The notes under the pieces: model-generated | Database searches by the model: none | Told to the model about the DNA's origin: nothing | What the model saw: the letters and a program-made list of their open reading frames with translations, nothing else | Translations under genes and position numbers: made by a program | In this document: positions 24,755-34,360 of the stretch, in pieces | Position numbering within the stretch: the stretch's first letter is position 1 | Layout of the letters: every line of letters begins with the position of its first letter | Source of the DNA: Cytobacillus oceanisediminis 2691 | Lineage (GTDB): Bacteria > Bacillota > Bacilli > Bacillales > Cytobacillaceae | DNA length: 64,000 bases | Direction of reading: 5' to 3' | Assembly: GCF_000294775.2 (NCBI RefSeq) | Contig: NZ_CP015506.1 | Span: 1,339,501-1,403,500, forward strand

Positions 24755-25798
24755 ATGAGAAAAACCGGGATCAGGTATTGGTTTGTACAGAGTTTTATTA
24801 TGATGGCCATTATAAGTTCATTAATCTTTTTTGTCGGATTACAGGTGTATCTATTTTATAATCCTGAATCGCCAATGACGATAAAGAGCACCTTCTCGCT
24901 TTTTTTGTATGCTTTAACCATTTTACTTCTTACAGGAGCCTACTTTGGACTTAAGGGCAGCTACTTAATTAAAGGCAGGCTCGGTGATATTTTATTATTT
25001 GTTTCAACATTAAGGAGCGGCAAGTATGCTGATCGGATGGAATCCTATGAAAAAGATGAGATAGGGTTAATTTCAGATGAACTGAATCAGCTGGCGGAAA
25101 ATATCCAGGAGCAAGTTTTTTCCATGCAGCGGCTAGCTGATGAAAAGTCTATCCTGGCACAAACAGCCCATTCAGCTGCTGTGATGGAAGAGAGACAGCG
25201 CCTGGCAAGGGATCTGCATGATGTAGTGAGCCAGCAGCTTTTCGCTTTGAGTATGATGTCTTCAGCTGCCCTAAGAGTTTTCGATTTAGATAGCGACAAA
25301 GCAAGAGAGCAGTTAAATGAAATCTCTCAAATCGCTGCGAAAGCGCAGGGGGAAATGAGGGCGCTTCTTCTCCATTTGAGACCCGTGCAGCTGAGTGATG
25401 ACAGGCTATGCGATGGAATTATTAAGCTGATACAGGAGTTAAAGGCAAAGACAAACATCGATTTTAATGCAAGCATTGATGAGATTGAAAATCTTTCAAA
25501 AGCAGCGGAAGAGCATTTGTTTCGGATTGTGCAGGAAGCCCTGTCCAATGTACTCCGCCATGCTGATGCAGGGAATATAAAAATAACCTTAACGGAAGAA
25601 GAAGATTACATTTATCTTTTTATTGCTGATAATGGAAAAGGCTTTAATCCTCATAAAGAGAGGATCACCTCCTATGGGCTGAAGACAATGAGGGAACGCT
25701 GTGAAGAAGTTGGAGGAATATTCAAAATACGTTCTAAGAAAAATGAAGGAACCTATATAGATATTAAAATTCCGGCAAAAGGGGAGAGGTTGAAATGA
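24755..25798 (+). CDS. liaS: Sensor histidine kinase LiaS
   Basis: About 347 residues: two N-terminal membrane helices (about 13-33 and 48-66) with a very short extracytoplasmic loop, a HAMP-like linker, a HisKA_3 domain with RLARDLHDVVSQQ (His near 155) and a C-terminal HATPase (DNGKGFNPH near 290). Such intramembrane-sensing kinases respond to antibiotics acting on the lipid II cycle. ATG at 24755 gives better spacing to AGGGG than ATG at 24752. It overlaps liaR by 4 bases. Confidence 0.92.
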   Translation: MRKTGIRYWFVQSFIMMAIISSLIFFVGLQVYLFYNPESPMTIKSTFSLFLYALTILLLTGAYFGLKGSYLIKGRLGDILLFVSTLRSGKYADRMESYEKDEIGLISDELNQLAENIQEQVFSMQRLADEKSILAQTAHSAAVMEERQRLARDLHDVVSQQLFALSMMSSAALRVFDLDSDKAREQLNEISQIAAKAQGEMRALLLHLRPVQLSDDRLCDGIIKLIQELKAKTNIDFNASIDEIENLSKAAEEHLFRIVQEALSNVLRHADAGNIKITLTEEEDYIYLFIADNGKGFNPHKERITSYGLKTMRERCEEVGGIFKIRSKKNEGTYIDIKIPAKGERLK

Positions 25799-26433
25799 TC
25801 AGTGTTGCTGTAGTGGATGATCATGAAATGGTAAGAAAAGGCATTATATCTTATTTGGCAACGGAAGCTGGAATAAAGGTAATTGGGGAAGCAGAAAGCG
25901 GAAATGAAGCTGTAAAGCTTGTACTTAATGAACGGCCGGAAATCGTTCTGATGGATCTGCTGATGGAAAATGGGAACGGAATTGAAGCCACAAGGGAGAT
26001 TTTAAAAAGCTATCCTGGGTGCAAAATTATAATCATAACCAGCTATTACGATGATGAACAAGTTTTCCCGGCAATTGAAGCGGGTGCGTTCAGCTATATG
26101 CTTAAAACAGCAAATGCTGCCGAGGTTGTGAATGCAATTAAGAAAGCTGCACAAGGAGAGTCCGTTATTGAATCAAAGGTTGCGGGGAAAATGGTAAGCC
26201 GTTTTAGAGAAAAAGAAAAAAAGCCTCACGATGATTTAACTGAAAGGGAGTTTGATGTTCTGCTCTGCATTGGGGAAGGGATGACAAACCAGGAAATCAG
26301 TGAGGAATTGTTCATTGGCATCAAAACAGTCAAAACACACGTAAGCAATATCCTCAGTAAACTGGGTGTGACTGACCGTACTCAGGCAGCAGTTTATGCC
26401 AATCGAAATGGCATAATTAAAAGACAGGCATAG
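25795..26433 (+). CDS. liaR: Response regulator LiaR
   Basis: A 212-residue NarL/FixJ-type regulator. The receiver has DD at 8-9, the phosphoacceptor Asp near residue 54 (VLMDLLMENG) and Lys near 104; the LuxR-type HTH is at about 147-205 (GMTNQEISEELFIGIKTVKTH). It is the output of the LiaFSR envelope-stress system. The ATGA overlap with liaS implies coupling, and a strong terminator follows. Confidence 0.93.
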   Translation: MISVAVVDDHEMVRKGIISYLATEAGIKVIGEAESGNEAVKLVLNERPEIVLMDLLMENGNGIEATREILKSYPGCKIIIITSYYDDEQVFPAIEAGAFSYMLKTANAAEVVNAIKKAAQGESVIESKVAGKMVSRFREKEKKPHDDLTEREFDVLLCIGEGMTNQEISEELFIGIKTVKTHVSNILSKLGVTDRTQAAVYANRNGIIKRQA

Positions 26434-26435
26434 AG

Positions 26436-26465
26436 AAGGATGAGCTGCTGCAGCTCATCCTTTAT
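26436..26465 (+). terminator. Terminator after liaFSR
   Basis: AAGGATGAGCTG and CAGCTCATCCTT form a perfect 12-bp stem with a CTG loop, then TTATT. Confidence 0.85.
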
Positions 26466-26489
26466 TAAATTAAAAGAATGTATGAATTC

Positions 26490-26625
26490 TTAAGTTAGAT
26501 AATTGTCTAGCTCCAGCGCCTACCCCCTCGAGGTCACAAGCCAATCCTCCCAAAAAGGCAAAGGACGCCTTTCCGGAAGGCTCGTCTTGTGCTTGTAGGG
26601 GGTGGGCTAGGCGCTTCCGCTTTTC

Positions 26626-26627
<2 letters not shown>
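26490..26627. repeat. Interspersed palindromic repeat, copy 2 (best preserved)
   Basis: Starts TTAAGTTAGATAATTGTCTA, continues GCTCCAGCGCCTACCCCCTC then GAGGTCACAAGCC, and ends GTAGGGGGTGGGCTAGGCGC with TTCCGCTTTTCTT. The two halves are imperfect inverted copies: AGCGCCTACCCCC with GGGGGT...AGGCGCT, and CACAAGC with CTTGTG. An inner hairpin region has AAGGCAAAGGACGCCTTT. The right end touches the hmoB stop codon. Confidence 0.8.
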
Positions 26628-27144
<517 letters not shown>

Positions 27145-27302
27145 TCACTCCACTTGGAAAAGTTTATAGTGTTTTTTGAAAGTCATTTCAGTGAAAATAT
27201 CATGCTGTTAAACATTTCATTCATTAATTGAAAAATTTTATGAGCTAATATCCTTACAATCTTTAATTTTCCCTTATTTAGATAGTTAAAAACGTCAATT
27301 TT

Positions 27303-27331
27303 TTGACATTTGCCCTTCAAATCTATACAAA
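27303..27331 (+). promoter_or_regulatory. Probable sigma-A promoter of hemEHY
   Basis: TTGACA and TACAAA are separated by 17 bases, about 110 bases before the hemE start. The remaining stretch to 27139 is AT-rich with no gene. Confidence 0.5.
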
Positions 27332-27442
27332 AACAGAGAAAAAAGGATATAGTCATAAAGGATAGATACTGGCGATTTCTAATTTTGGTATATATATATT
27401 ACAATAATACGCAGACAAGTCTTGAAAGGTGGATAAAATTTA

Positions 27443-28489
27443 ATGACGAACTCATTTAACGATACATTTCTGAAGGCAGCAAGGGGGGAACAGACAGATT
27501 ATGTTCCTGTTTGGTATATGCGCCAGGCTGGCCGTTCGCAGCCGGAATATAGAGCGATAAAAGAAAAATACTCCCTATTTGAAATTACACACCAGCCTGA
27601 GCTTTGTGCCTATGTTACTAGGCTGCCAGTAGAGCAATATAACAATGATGCTGCCATTCTTTATAAAGATATTATGTCACCTCTTCCTGCCCTGGGGGTT
27701 GATGTGGAAATTAAATCAGGAATCGGCCCTGTTATTTCAAATCCTATCCGTTCCATAGCGGATGTAGAAAAGCTTGGGGAAATCAATCCGGAAGAGGACG
27801 TTCCATATGTCCTGGAGACTATTAAGCTTCTTACTCAAGAGCAGTTGACTGTGCCTCTAATCGGTTTTGCAGGGGCTCCATTTACTATTGCCAGCTATAT
27901 GATTGAAGGCGGACCATCTAAGAATTACAACAAAACGAAAGCATTCATGTATGCAGAACCTAAAGCCTGGTTTGCTTTAATGGATAAACTTGGGGAAATG
28001 ACTATTACATATGTGAAATCCCAGGTCAAAGCAGGTGCGAAAGCTATCCAGATTTTCGATTCATGGGTTGGCGCCTTAAATGTGGAGGATTACCGCTATT
28101 TTATTAAGCCTGTAATGAATCGTATTTTCTCTGCCTTAAAAGAAGAGAATGTTCCGTTGATCATGTTCGGTGTAGGCGCAAGCCACCTGGCATTGGAGTG
28201 GCATGATCTGCCGCTTGATGTAGTTGGGCTGGATTGGAGACTTCCGATTCAGGAAGCAAGGGCAAAAGGCATCACCAAAACAGTCCAGGGCAATCTTGAT
28301 CCGGCTATTCTCCTTGCACCATGGGAGGTTATAGAGGAAAAAGCAAAAGCTATTCTCGATCAAGGAATGGCCCAGCCTGGTTATATATTTAATCTTGGGC
28401 ATGGTGTTTTCCCGGAGGTTAATCCGGACACATTAAAGAAATTAACTGCTTTTATTCATGAGTACTCTGCTTCCAAACTAAACAAGTAA
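27443..28489 (+). CDS. hemE: Uroporphyrinogen decarboxylase HemE
   Basis: A 348-residue enzyme that converts uroporphyrinogen III to coproporphyrinogen III. The diagnostic N-terminal motif [15 protein letters not shown] lies near residues 23-37 and [17 protein letters not shown] near 141. GAAAGGTGG precedes the ATG. It is first in the hemE-hemH-hemY operon, which makes coproheme precursors by the Gram-positive coproporphyrin-dependent route. Full length. Confidence 0.97.
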   Translation: MTNSFNDTFLKAARGEQTDYVPVWYMRQAGRSQPEYRAIKEKYSLFEITHQPELCAYVTRLPVEQYNNDAAILYKDIMSPLPALGVDVEIKSGIGPVISNPIRSIADVEKLGEINPEEDVPYVLETIKLLTQEQLTVPLIGFAGAPFTIASYMIEGGPSKNYNKTKAFMYAEPKAWFALMDKLGEMTITYVKSQVKAGAKAIQIFDSWVGALNVEDYRYFIKPVMNRIFSALKEENVPLIMFGVGASHLALEWHDLPLDVVGLDWRLPIQEARAKGITKTVQGNLDPAILLAPWEVIEEKAKAILDQGMAQPGYIFNLGHGVFPEVNPDTLKKLTAFIHEYSASKLNK

Positions 28490-28615
28490 CCTTTAGGACA
28501 GCTTTGAGCAATGTCTGGTAAACCGATTGGCACATTGCTTGAGCATTAGTTTTGGTAATCAATTTAATTTTTGGCACAATAAGGACTGGATACAAAACTA
28601 TTTGAGGTGGAAGAC

Positions 28616-29548
28616 ATGGGTAAAAAGACAGTTGGTTTACTTGTAATGGCTTATGGAACTCCCTATAAGGAAGAAGACATTGAGCGTTACTATACACATA
28701 TCCGCAGGGGAAGAAAGCCTTCTGAGGAAATGCTTGAAGATTTAAGAAGCAGATATGAAGCGATTGGCGGAATATCACCGCTTGCAGAAATTACTAAAGA
28801 TCAGGCTGAAAAACTTGAACAGCATTTAAATGAAATTCAGGACGATTATGAATTCAAAATGTATTTAGGATTAAAACATATTGAACCTTTCGTAGAAGAT
28901 GCAGTTAGACAAATGCATGAGGATGGGATTGAAGAGGCTGTCAGCATTGTTCTTGCACCTCATTTCTCAACCTTTAGTGTAAAATCATATAACGGCAGAG
29001 CCAAAGAAGAGGCTGAAAAGCTTGGCGGTCCTGTTATAAAATCAGTTGAAAGCTGGTATAAAGAGCCTAAGTTTATCAAATATTGGGCTGATCGTGTAAA
29101 GGAAACATTCGATAAAATGCCTGCTGAAGAAAAAGATTCAGCTGTGTTAATTGTTTCTGCACACAGTTTGCCGGAAAAGATTCTGAAATCAGGGGATCCA
29201 TATCCGCATCAGCTGCAGGAAACAGCTGACCTGATTGCCGTACAGGCTGGCGTCAAAAACTATGCCGTTGGCTGGCAAAGTGCAGGAAACACACCTGAAC
29301 CATGGCTTGGTCCTGATGTGCAGGATTTGACAAGGGACCTTTATGAAAACAAGAGCTACAAGGCATTTGTGTATGCTCCTGTCGGCTTTGTTTCAGATCA
29401 TCTTGAAGTGCTGTACGACAATGACTATGAATGCAAAGTTGTCACTGATGAGCTTGGTGCAAGCTATTACCGTCCAGAAATGCCAAATTCACAGCCAGAG
29501 TTTATTGATGCGATGTCTGATGCCATTTTTAAGTTGCTGAATAGATAA
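28616..29548 (+). CDS. hemH: Coproporphyrin ferrochelatase HemH (CpfC)
   Basis: A 310-residue ferrochelatase of the Firmicute type, inserting iron into coproporphyrin III. Features: [11 protein letters not shown] at the N terminus, [18 protein letters not shown] with the catalytic His near 180, and [17 protein letters not shown] with conserved Glu near 264. ATG at 28616 is chosen because GAGGTGG lies just upstream; a GTG 9 bases earlier is inside that site. The 126-base gap after hemE holds an imperfect hairpin. Confidence 0.96.
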   Translation: MGKKTVGLLVMAYGTPYKEEDIERYYTHIRRGRKPSEEMLEDLRSRYEAIGGISPLAEITKDQAEKLEQHLNEIQDDYEFKMYLGLKHIEPFVEDAVRQMHEDGIEEAVSIVLAPHFSTFSVKSYNGRAKEEAEKLGGPVIKSVESWYKEPKFIKYWADRVKETFDKMPAEEKDSAVLIVSAHSLPEKILKSGDPYPHQLQETADLIAVQAGVKNYAVGWQSAGNTPEPWLGPDVQDLTRDLYENKSYKAFVYAPVGFVSDHLEVLYDNDYECKVVTDELGASYYRPEMPNSQPEFIDAMSDAIFKLLNR

Positions 29549-29578
29549 GCAAAAAATTAGAAAAGAAGGCGATTTACC

Positions 29579-31018
29579 GTGCAGGGAGAGAGACAGAAAG
29601 TTGTTGTTGCCGGAGGGGGAATTACTGGTCTTGCTGCAGCTTACTATCTGCAGAAGGAAGCCAAAGAAAAAGGAATGGCCCTGGATGTAAAGCTCATAGA
29701 AGCTTCACATCGTCTTGGCGGCAAGATTCAAACAATAACACGAGACGGTTTTGTGATCGAAAGAGGACCAGATTCCTTTCTGGCCCGTAAACAAAGTGCG
29801 TCCCGGCTTGCCAAGGAAGCAGGGCTGGAAAAAGAGCTTGTGAGAAATACATCCGGTAAGTCCTATGTTCTTGTAAGACAGCGCCTATTTCCAATGCCGG
29901 GCGGATCAATCATGGGCATTCCTACACAAATTGCTCCCTTTATTACAACCGGCTTATTCTCTCCCGCAGGGAAGGCAAGAGCTGCGGCAGATTTTGTGCT
30001 GCCGCGCTCCGCTTCTTCCAATGATCAGTCACTGGGTGCCTTTTTCAGGAGAAGGCTTGGTGACGAAGTTGTCGATAATTTGATTGAACCGCTTCTTTCT
30101 GGCATTTATGCTGGCGATATTGATCAATTAAGCCTTATGGCCACCTTCCCGCAGTTTTATCAGGTTGAGCAGAAGTATAGAAGTTTAATTCTGGGAATGA
30201 AAAAGTCCACAGGCTCTCACCCGAAACAAGCCGCAAACCGCAAAAGCAAAGAAGGGATGTTCCTTACTTTCAAATCGGGGCTTCAATCGCTTGTCGATGC
30301 CCTAGAGAGCAAGCTTGAACCTGGAACTGTACTAAAAGGCCATCGAATTGAATCGATCAAGAAGACTGGCAGAAGCTATACAGTTGAAATGAATGGCGGA
30401 GAAAACCTTCAGGCAGATTGCATGGTTATGGCTGTTCCCCACCATGCTCTGTGCAGCATTTTCTCTGGCTGGGGACTTTTTGGGCAGTTCAAAGACATGC
30501 CTTCCACTTCTGTGGCAACTGTAGCGCTGGCTTTTCCTGAGCAATCGATTGAGAGGGATATTGACGGAACCGGTTTTGTTGTTTCACGCCATAGTGATTA
30601 CACCATTACTGCATGTACCTGGACACATAAGAAATGGCCTCATTCGACCCCAAAAGGAAAAGTGCTTCTGCGCTGTTACGTTGGCAAAGCCGGTGATGAA
30701 GCAGTGGTGGATCTGTCAGATGACCAAATTGTTAAAGTTGTACTTGATGATTTAAATAAAACAATGAATATTAAAATGAATCCGGACTTTGTTTATGTAA
30801 CAAGATGGAAGGATTCAATGCCGCAGTATACTGTAGGACATAAAGAACGCGTCGGGCTGGCAAAGAAACAGGCACAGGAAAAGCTGCCGGGCATTTTTCT
30901 GGCAGGAAGTTCATTTGAAGGTCTTGGCGTTCCTGACTGCATAGATCAGGCAGAAGAGGCAGTTCGAAATGCAGTTGAATACTTGCAAAGCAACAAGCAA
31001 AAAGCTGTCCGTGTGTGA
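29579..31018 (+). CDS. hemY: Coproporphyrinogen III oxidase HemY (CgoX)
   Basis: A 479-residue FAD enzyme of the protoporphyrinogen-oxidase-like family. The dinucleotide motif VVAGGGITGLAAAYYL is at residues 9-24, followed by HRLGGKIQT and ERGPDSFL, with a C-terminal FAD motif near GVPDCIDQAEEAV. In Gram-positives it oxidises coproporphyrinogen III. GTG start follows AAGAAGGCG. The stop lies inside a terminator stem. Confidence 0.96.
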   Translation: MQGERQKVVVAGGGITGLAAAYYLQKEAKEKGMALDVKLIEASHRLGGKIQTITRDGFVIERGPDSFLARKQSASRLAKEAGLEKELVRNTSGKSYVLVRQRLFPMPGGSIMGIPTQIAPFITTGLFSPAGKARAAADFVLPRSASSNDQSLGAFFRRRLGDEVVDNLIEPLLSGIYAGDIDQLSLMATFPQFYQVEQKYRSLILGMKKSTGSHPKQAANRKSKEGMFLTFKSGLQSLVDALESKLEPGTVLKGHRIESIKKTGRSYTVEMNGGENLQADCMVMAVPHHALCSIFSGWGLFGQFKDMPSTSVATVALAFPEQSIERDIDGTGFVVSRHSDYTITACTWTHKKWPHSTPKGKVLLRCYVGKAGDEAVVDLSDDQIVKVVLDDLNKTMNIKMNPDFVYVTRWKDSMPQYTVGHKERVGLAKKQAQEKLPGIFLAGSSFEGLGVPDCIDQAEEAVRNAVEYLQSNKQKAVRV

Positions 31019-31028
31019 CAGCTTTTTA
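30999..31028 (+). terminator. Terminator of the hem operon
   Basis: AAAAAGCTGTC and GACAGCTTTTT form a perfect 11-bp stem with a 7-base loop. The hemY stop codon is in the right half. Confidence 0.8.
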
Positions 31029-31086
31029 TATTGGATCATTTCAGCTTGCTTTTTCATTTAGAGTATGGTAAATTTCTTTTTGTACT

Positions 31087-31113
31087 AATGACCAAATTGT
31101 TCATTTAGTCATT
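31087..31113 (+). promoter_or_regulatory. Operator of the TetR regulator YhgD, site 1
   Basis: A 27-base dyad, AATGACCAAAT-N5-ATTTAGTCATT, lies 18 bases before yhgD. Arms differ at one position. A matching 27-base copy precedes yhgE, so this is very likely the autoregulatory site. Confidence 0.75.
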
Positions 31114-31131
31114 TTCTAAAGAGGTGAGTTC

Positions 31132-31704
31132 ATGTCAGCAGATCGGAAACAGCAAATTATTGAGGCTGCCACTAAATCATTTTCTCTATTTGGATATAAA
31201 GCAACCACTATGGATCAAGTTGCAAAGCTTGCAAATGTTGGAAAAGGCACTATTTATAATTTCTTTAAAAATAAAGAAGAGCTGTTTGATGAAATTATCC
31301 ATACGCTCATTATGGAAATGAAAAGCGCAGCTGATGAAGCGCTTGATCCTTCTTTGCCCTTTCATAAAAATGTTCATCGGGGTTTGTATAAAATACTTGA
31401 ATTCCGCATGAAGCATCAGCTGACAATCAAGCTTTTCCAGGAAGCAAAGGAAATGGGAACTCCTGCTGTTACAGATGTAATTGGGAAAGTAGAGGATGCG
31501 ATATTAAGTTATTTAAAAGACAAAGTCACACAAGCGATTGAAAAAGGAGAAATCCGGAAATGCGATCCGGAACTGACATCTTTTGTGATGCTGAAGCTTT
31601 ATATTGCTCTCATATTTGATTGGGAGCAGCGTCATGAACCTTTGGAAAAAGAAAAAATAGCTATGCTGTTTGAACAATACATTATGAAAGGATTATCGAA
31701 CTAG
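31132..31704 (+). CDS. yhgD: TetR family regulator YhgD
   Basis: A 190-residue TetR/AcrR repressor: N-terminal HTH in IIEAATKSFSLFGYKATTMDQVAKLANVGKGTIYNFFKNKEEL (about residues 9-51), cut here only by description, and a helical ligand domain behind it. It is followed by yhgE, and both genes are preceded by the same 27-base dyad, so YhgD probably represses itself and yhgE. The inducing ligand is unknown. Order hemY-yhgD-yhgE is as in B. subtilis. Confidence 0.9.
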   Translation: MSADRKQQIIEAATKSFSLFGYKATTMDQVAKLANVGKGTIYNFFKNKEELFDEIIHTLIMEMKSAADEALDPSLPFHKNVHRGLYKILEFRMKHQLTIKLFQEAKEMGTPAVTDVIGKVEDAILSYLKDKVTQAIEKGEIRKCDPELTSFVMLKLYIALIFDWEQRHEPLEKEKIAMLFEQYIMKGLSN

Positions 31705-31727
31705 ATAGTCCTCTATTTTTTCAGAGA

Positions 31728-31754
31728 AATGACCGAATGGGGAAATTAGTCATT
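31728..31754 (+). promoter_or_regulatory. Operator of YhgD, site 2 (yhgE promoter region)
   Basis: A 27-base dyad, AATGACCGAAT-N5-AATTAGTCATT, lies 23 bases before yhgE. It shares 20 of 27 positions with site 1, including both outer arms. Confidence 0.75.
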
Positions 31755-31777
31755 AAGTTATTACGGAGGGATTTACG

Positions 31778-33946
31778 GTGAGAAACAAACTTTTCTTGAA
31801 GGAGTTTTCAGCAATCTTAAAAAACAAAAAACTGCTGATTCCTATTATCGCAGTAGTGTTTATTCCTATTTTATACAGCGGAATGTTTCTTTGGGCATTT
31901 TGGGATCCATACGATCATTTAGATGATCTGCCTGTTGCTATCGTTAATGAGGATGCAGGTGCTGCATTTGAAGATAATGAATTGCATCTGGGCGATGATC
32001 TTGTTGATAAATTAAAGGAAAGCAAGGACTTTAATTTTCAATTTGTTGATAAAGAGGAAGCATATAAAGATCTAAATGATCAGCAATATTATATGCTTGT
32101 TGAAATCCCTAAGGATTTTTCCAAGAATGCAACCACTCTCCTGGAAGACAATCCGCAGAAAATGAACCTGATTTACGTTCCCAATGAGAGCTACAATTTT
32201 TTATCAGCTCAAATTGGCGGAACAGCTGTAGAAAAAATTAAAGCGTCTCTGTCAGAAAAAGTGACTGAAACTTATGCTGAAACGATGTTCGATAAGGTAG
32301 GGGAACTGGCAGATGGCATTGGACAGGCAAGTGATGGGGCCCTTCAAATCAGTGAAGGAGCTGCAGATTTAAAGGATGGTTCTGACACGCTGCATGAGAA
32401 GCTGGCGCTTTTAGCCGATAAATCCATTGAGTTCAATAATGGTGTAAGCTCAGCAAGAAAAGGTTCAGAAGAAATGACAGAAGGAGCTAAATCCCTTTCA
32501 GAAGGTTTAGGGAAATTAGCTGAAGGCCAATCAGAATTAAGTAAAGCTTCTGATCAGCTGGAATCTGGAAGTCAAAAGCTGTCAGCAGGTGTTACACAAA
32601 CAAAAGCAGGGATTGTTACAATAAAGGAAAAACTTCCTGTTATGATTGATGGAACCGAGCAGGTGGAAAATGGAGCGAAAACCTTATCTTCATCTCTGGA
32701 ACAATGGCAAACGGAGGCACAAAAACTCAGTGGAGGCACTGCTCTTTTAGAGCAAAAGCTGCAGGGCTTTATATCGCAGCTTCCTGATGGATCTCCTGAA
32801 AAAGCTGAGCTTCAGACTGTGCTTGCCCAGCTGAAGGCTGGATCAGCCCAGCTTGCTGAGTCAGCTGGTAAACTATCTGCGGGAGGAGCCGAATTATCCC
32901 AAAAAATGGGGCAGCTAAATGAAGGACAGCTGCAGCTCCAGCAGGGAATAAATCAGCTTGCCCAAGGGGCATCCGATCTGGAAACTGGTTCTCAGCAGCT
33001 TGTACAGGGACATAAAGATTTCGGTGCTGGAATGGAAACATTTGCTCAGAAATTTGGTGAAGCCCAAGCCGGAGCAGACAGGCTAGCAGGCGGTGCAGCA
33101 GATTTGTCAGGAGGTCTTGGCAAACTGACCCAAGGTTCAGCTGCATTTGCAGATGGCACAAAGCAGCTTGAAGATGGCGCAGGCAAAGTAGCCGAAGGTA
33201 ATGCACAAATCTATGAAGGATCTGCTGAGTTAGCAAATAAATTAGCGGATGGCGCTGAAAATGCCTCATCTGTAAATGCCAGCGATAAAACTTATAATAT
33301 GATGGCAAATCCGGTAGAAATAGATAACGAGAAGATAACAGAAGTTCCTAACTATGGTACTGGGTTCGCGCCTTATTTTCTGTCTCTTGGCCTTTTCGTA
33401 GGTGCTCTGCTTCTTTCTATTGTATTCCCGCTTCGTGAACCGGCTGGTGTTCCACGGTCAGGATTTAGCTGGTTTGCAAGCAAGTTTGGGATTCTTGCTG
33501 GAATAGGCATTATTCAGGGTCTCATTGCAGCCTTGATTCTATTGCTGGGACTTGGCCTGGAAGTGCAGAGTGTACCTTTGTTTCTTCTGTTTACCATCAT
33601 AACCAGCATTACGTTCATCGCGCTTATTCAATTTTTTGTCACCGTAATGGGTGATCCTGGCAGGTTTGCTGCAATTATCATATTAATTCTCCAGCTGACA
33701 ACAAGTGCTGGTACTTTCCCGCTTGAGCTGATTCCTAATGCACTTCAGCCAATCAGTTCATACTTGCCTATGACCTATTCCGTTTCCGGACTAAAGGCTG
33801 TCATTTCTAGCGGGAATTTTGATTTCATGTGGGAGAATGCAGTCATTCTATTGAGTTTCGCTGCCCTGTTCATTGCAGGAACCTTTGTTTACTTTACTGC
33901 AATGCACAAGAAAAGATTTGCAGCTGCTGCAGGGCAGGCTGATTGA
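31778..33946 (+). CDS. yhgE: YhgE/Pip family membrane protein
   Basis: A 722-residue protein. N-terminal membrane helix (about 18-40) and conserved AFWDPYDHLDDLPVAIVNEDAG; a long extracellular region with many heptads of the LxxGxxxLxxG kind (about 175-510); and five C-terminal helices (about 525-715) of the ABC-2/Pip type. Relatives include the lactococcal phage infection protein Pip and ESX-linked proteins. GTG start follows GGAGGG. Probably controlled by YhgD. Confidence 0.9.
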   Translation: MRNKLFLKEFSAILKNKKLLIPIIAVVFIPILYSGMFLWAFWDPYDHLDDLPVAIVNEDAGAAFEDNELHLGDDLVDKLKESKDFNFQFVDKEEAYKDLNDQQYYMLVEIPKDFSKNATTLLEDNPQKMNLIYVPNESYNFLSAQIGGTAVEKIKASLSEKVTETYAETMFDKVGELADGIGQASDGALQISEGAADLKDGSDTLHEKLALLADKSIEFNNGVSSARKGSEEMTEGAKSLSEGLGKLAEGQSELSKASDQLESGSQKLSAGVTQTKAGIVTIKEKLPVMIDGTEQVENGAKTLSSSLEQWQTEAQKLSGGTALLEQKLQGFISQLPDGSPEKAELQTVLAQLKAGSAQLAESAGKLSAGGAELSQKMGQLNEGQLQLQQGINQLAQGASDLETGSQQLVQGHKDFGAGMETFAQKFGEAQAGADRLAGGAADLSGGLGKLTQGSAAFADGTKQLEDGAGKVAEGNAQIYEGSAELANKLADGAENASSVNASDKTYNMMANPVEIDNEKITEVPNYGTGFAPYFLSLGLFVGALLLSIVFPLREPAGVPRSGFSWFASKFGILAGIGIIQGLIAALILLLGLGLEVQSVPLFLLFTIITSITFIALIQFFVTVMGDPGRFAAIIILILQLTTSAGTFPLELIPNALQPISSYLPMTYSVSGLKAVISSGNFDFMWENAVILLSFAALFIAGTFVYFTAMHKKRFAAAAGQAD

Positions 33947-33961
33947 TTATAAGTAAAAAAC

Positions 33962-33990
33962 AAAGCCAGCCCACAGGGCTGGCTTTTAAT
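33962..33990 (+). terminator. Terminator after yhgE
   Basis: AAAGCCAGCCC and GGGCTGGCTTT form a perfect 11-bp stem with an ACA loop, followed by TAAT. Confidence 0.85.
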
Positions 33991-33998
33991 ATATTATT

Positions 33999-34133
33999 CT
34001 ATAAATCTGTTATTCCCATGCATTCATCACACTTGTTTCCGTAGCATTCATGCTGCTCTTCGATCGACTTCCCGCATTCTGAACATTGTTTTGCCGGCAG
34101 GTTTCTGAAAAACTCCATAATGTTTTGAATCAT
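33999..34133 (-). CDS. yhfH: YhfH-type small zinc-ribbon-like protein, 44 aa
   Basis: A 44-residue ORF with AGGAGG 8 bases before its ATG. The N terminus MIQNIMEFFRNLPAKQC precedes CSECGKSIEEQHECYG and CDECMG, giving cysteines at 17, 20, 30, 35 and 38, suited to bind a metal. Size, cysteine layout and adjacency to yhfI match YhfH of B. subtilis. Function unknown. Confidence 0.75.
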   Translation of the reverse strand: MIQNIMEFFRNLPAKQCSECGKSIEEQHECYGNKCDECMGITDL

Positions 34134-34318
34134 GTTGAAGCCTCCTGATTTGTAATATTGTTCTAAATAATTTGATTATTTAAGTTTATTGTATTATAAC
34201 AGTATCTTTGTGTCAACTTCTGTTTCAATACAATATTAAAAAAGTGAAAAAATAGGCATAATCGAGTATATTGGACATAGTAAAGATGGGCCTTTCCCTG
34301 AGAGTTTGGTTATCAGTC

Positions 34319-34343
34319 ATAGCGTAGGAACTTACGCTTTTTT
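34319..34343 (+). terminator. Terminator-like hairpin 10 bases before the yhfI ribosome site
   Basis: AGCGTA and TTACGCT pair across GGAAC (with optional extra pairs) and run into six Ts. It sits between a likely promoter region (34200-34280, TATATT at 34273) and AAGGAGG of yhfI, so it could attenuate the yhfI-lplJ message or end a short leader RNA. Confidence 0.5.
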
Positions 34344-34360
34344 AATAAGGAGGAAACGTG

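Noticed and set aside
32769-33308. A 179-codon minus-strand ORF inside yhgE
   Set aside because: It mirrors the heptad-repeat coding of yhgE, giving a leucine/histidine/glutamine-rich product; no start signal.
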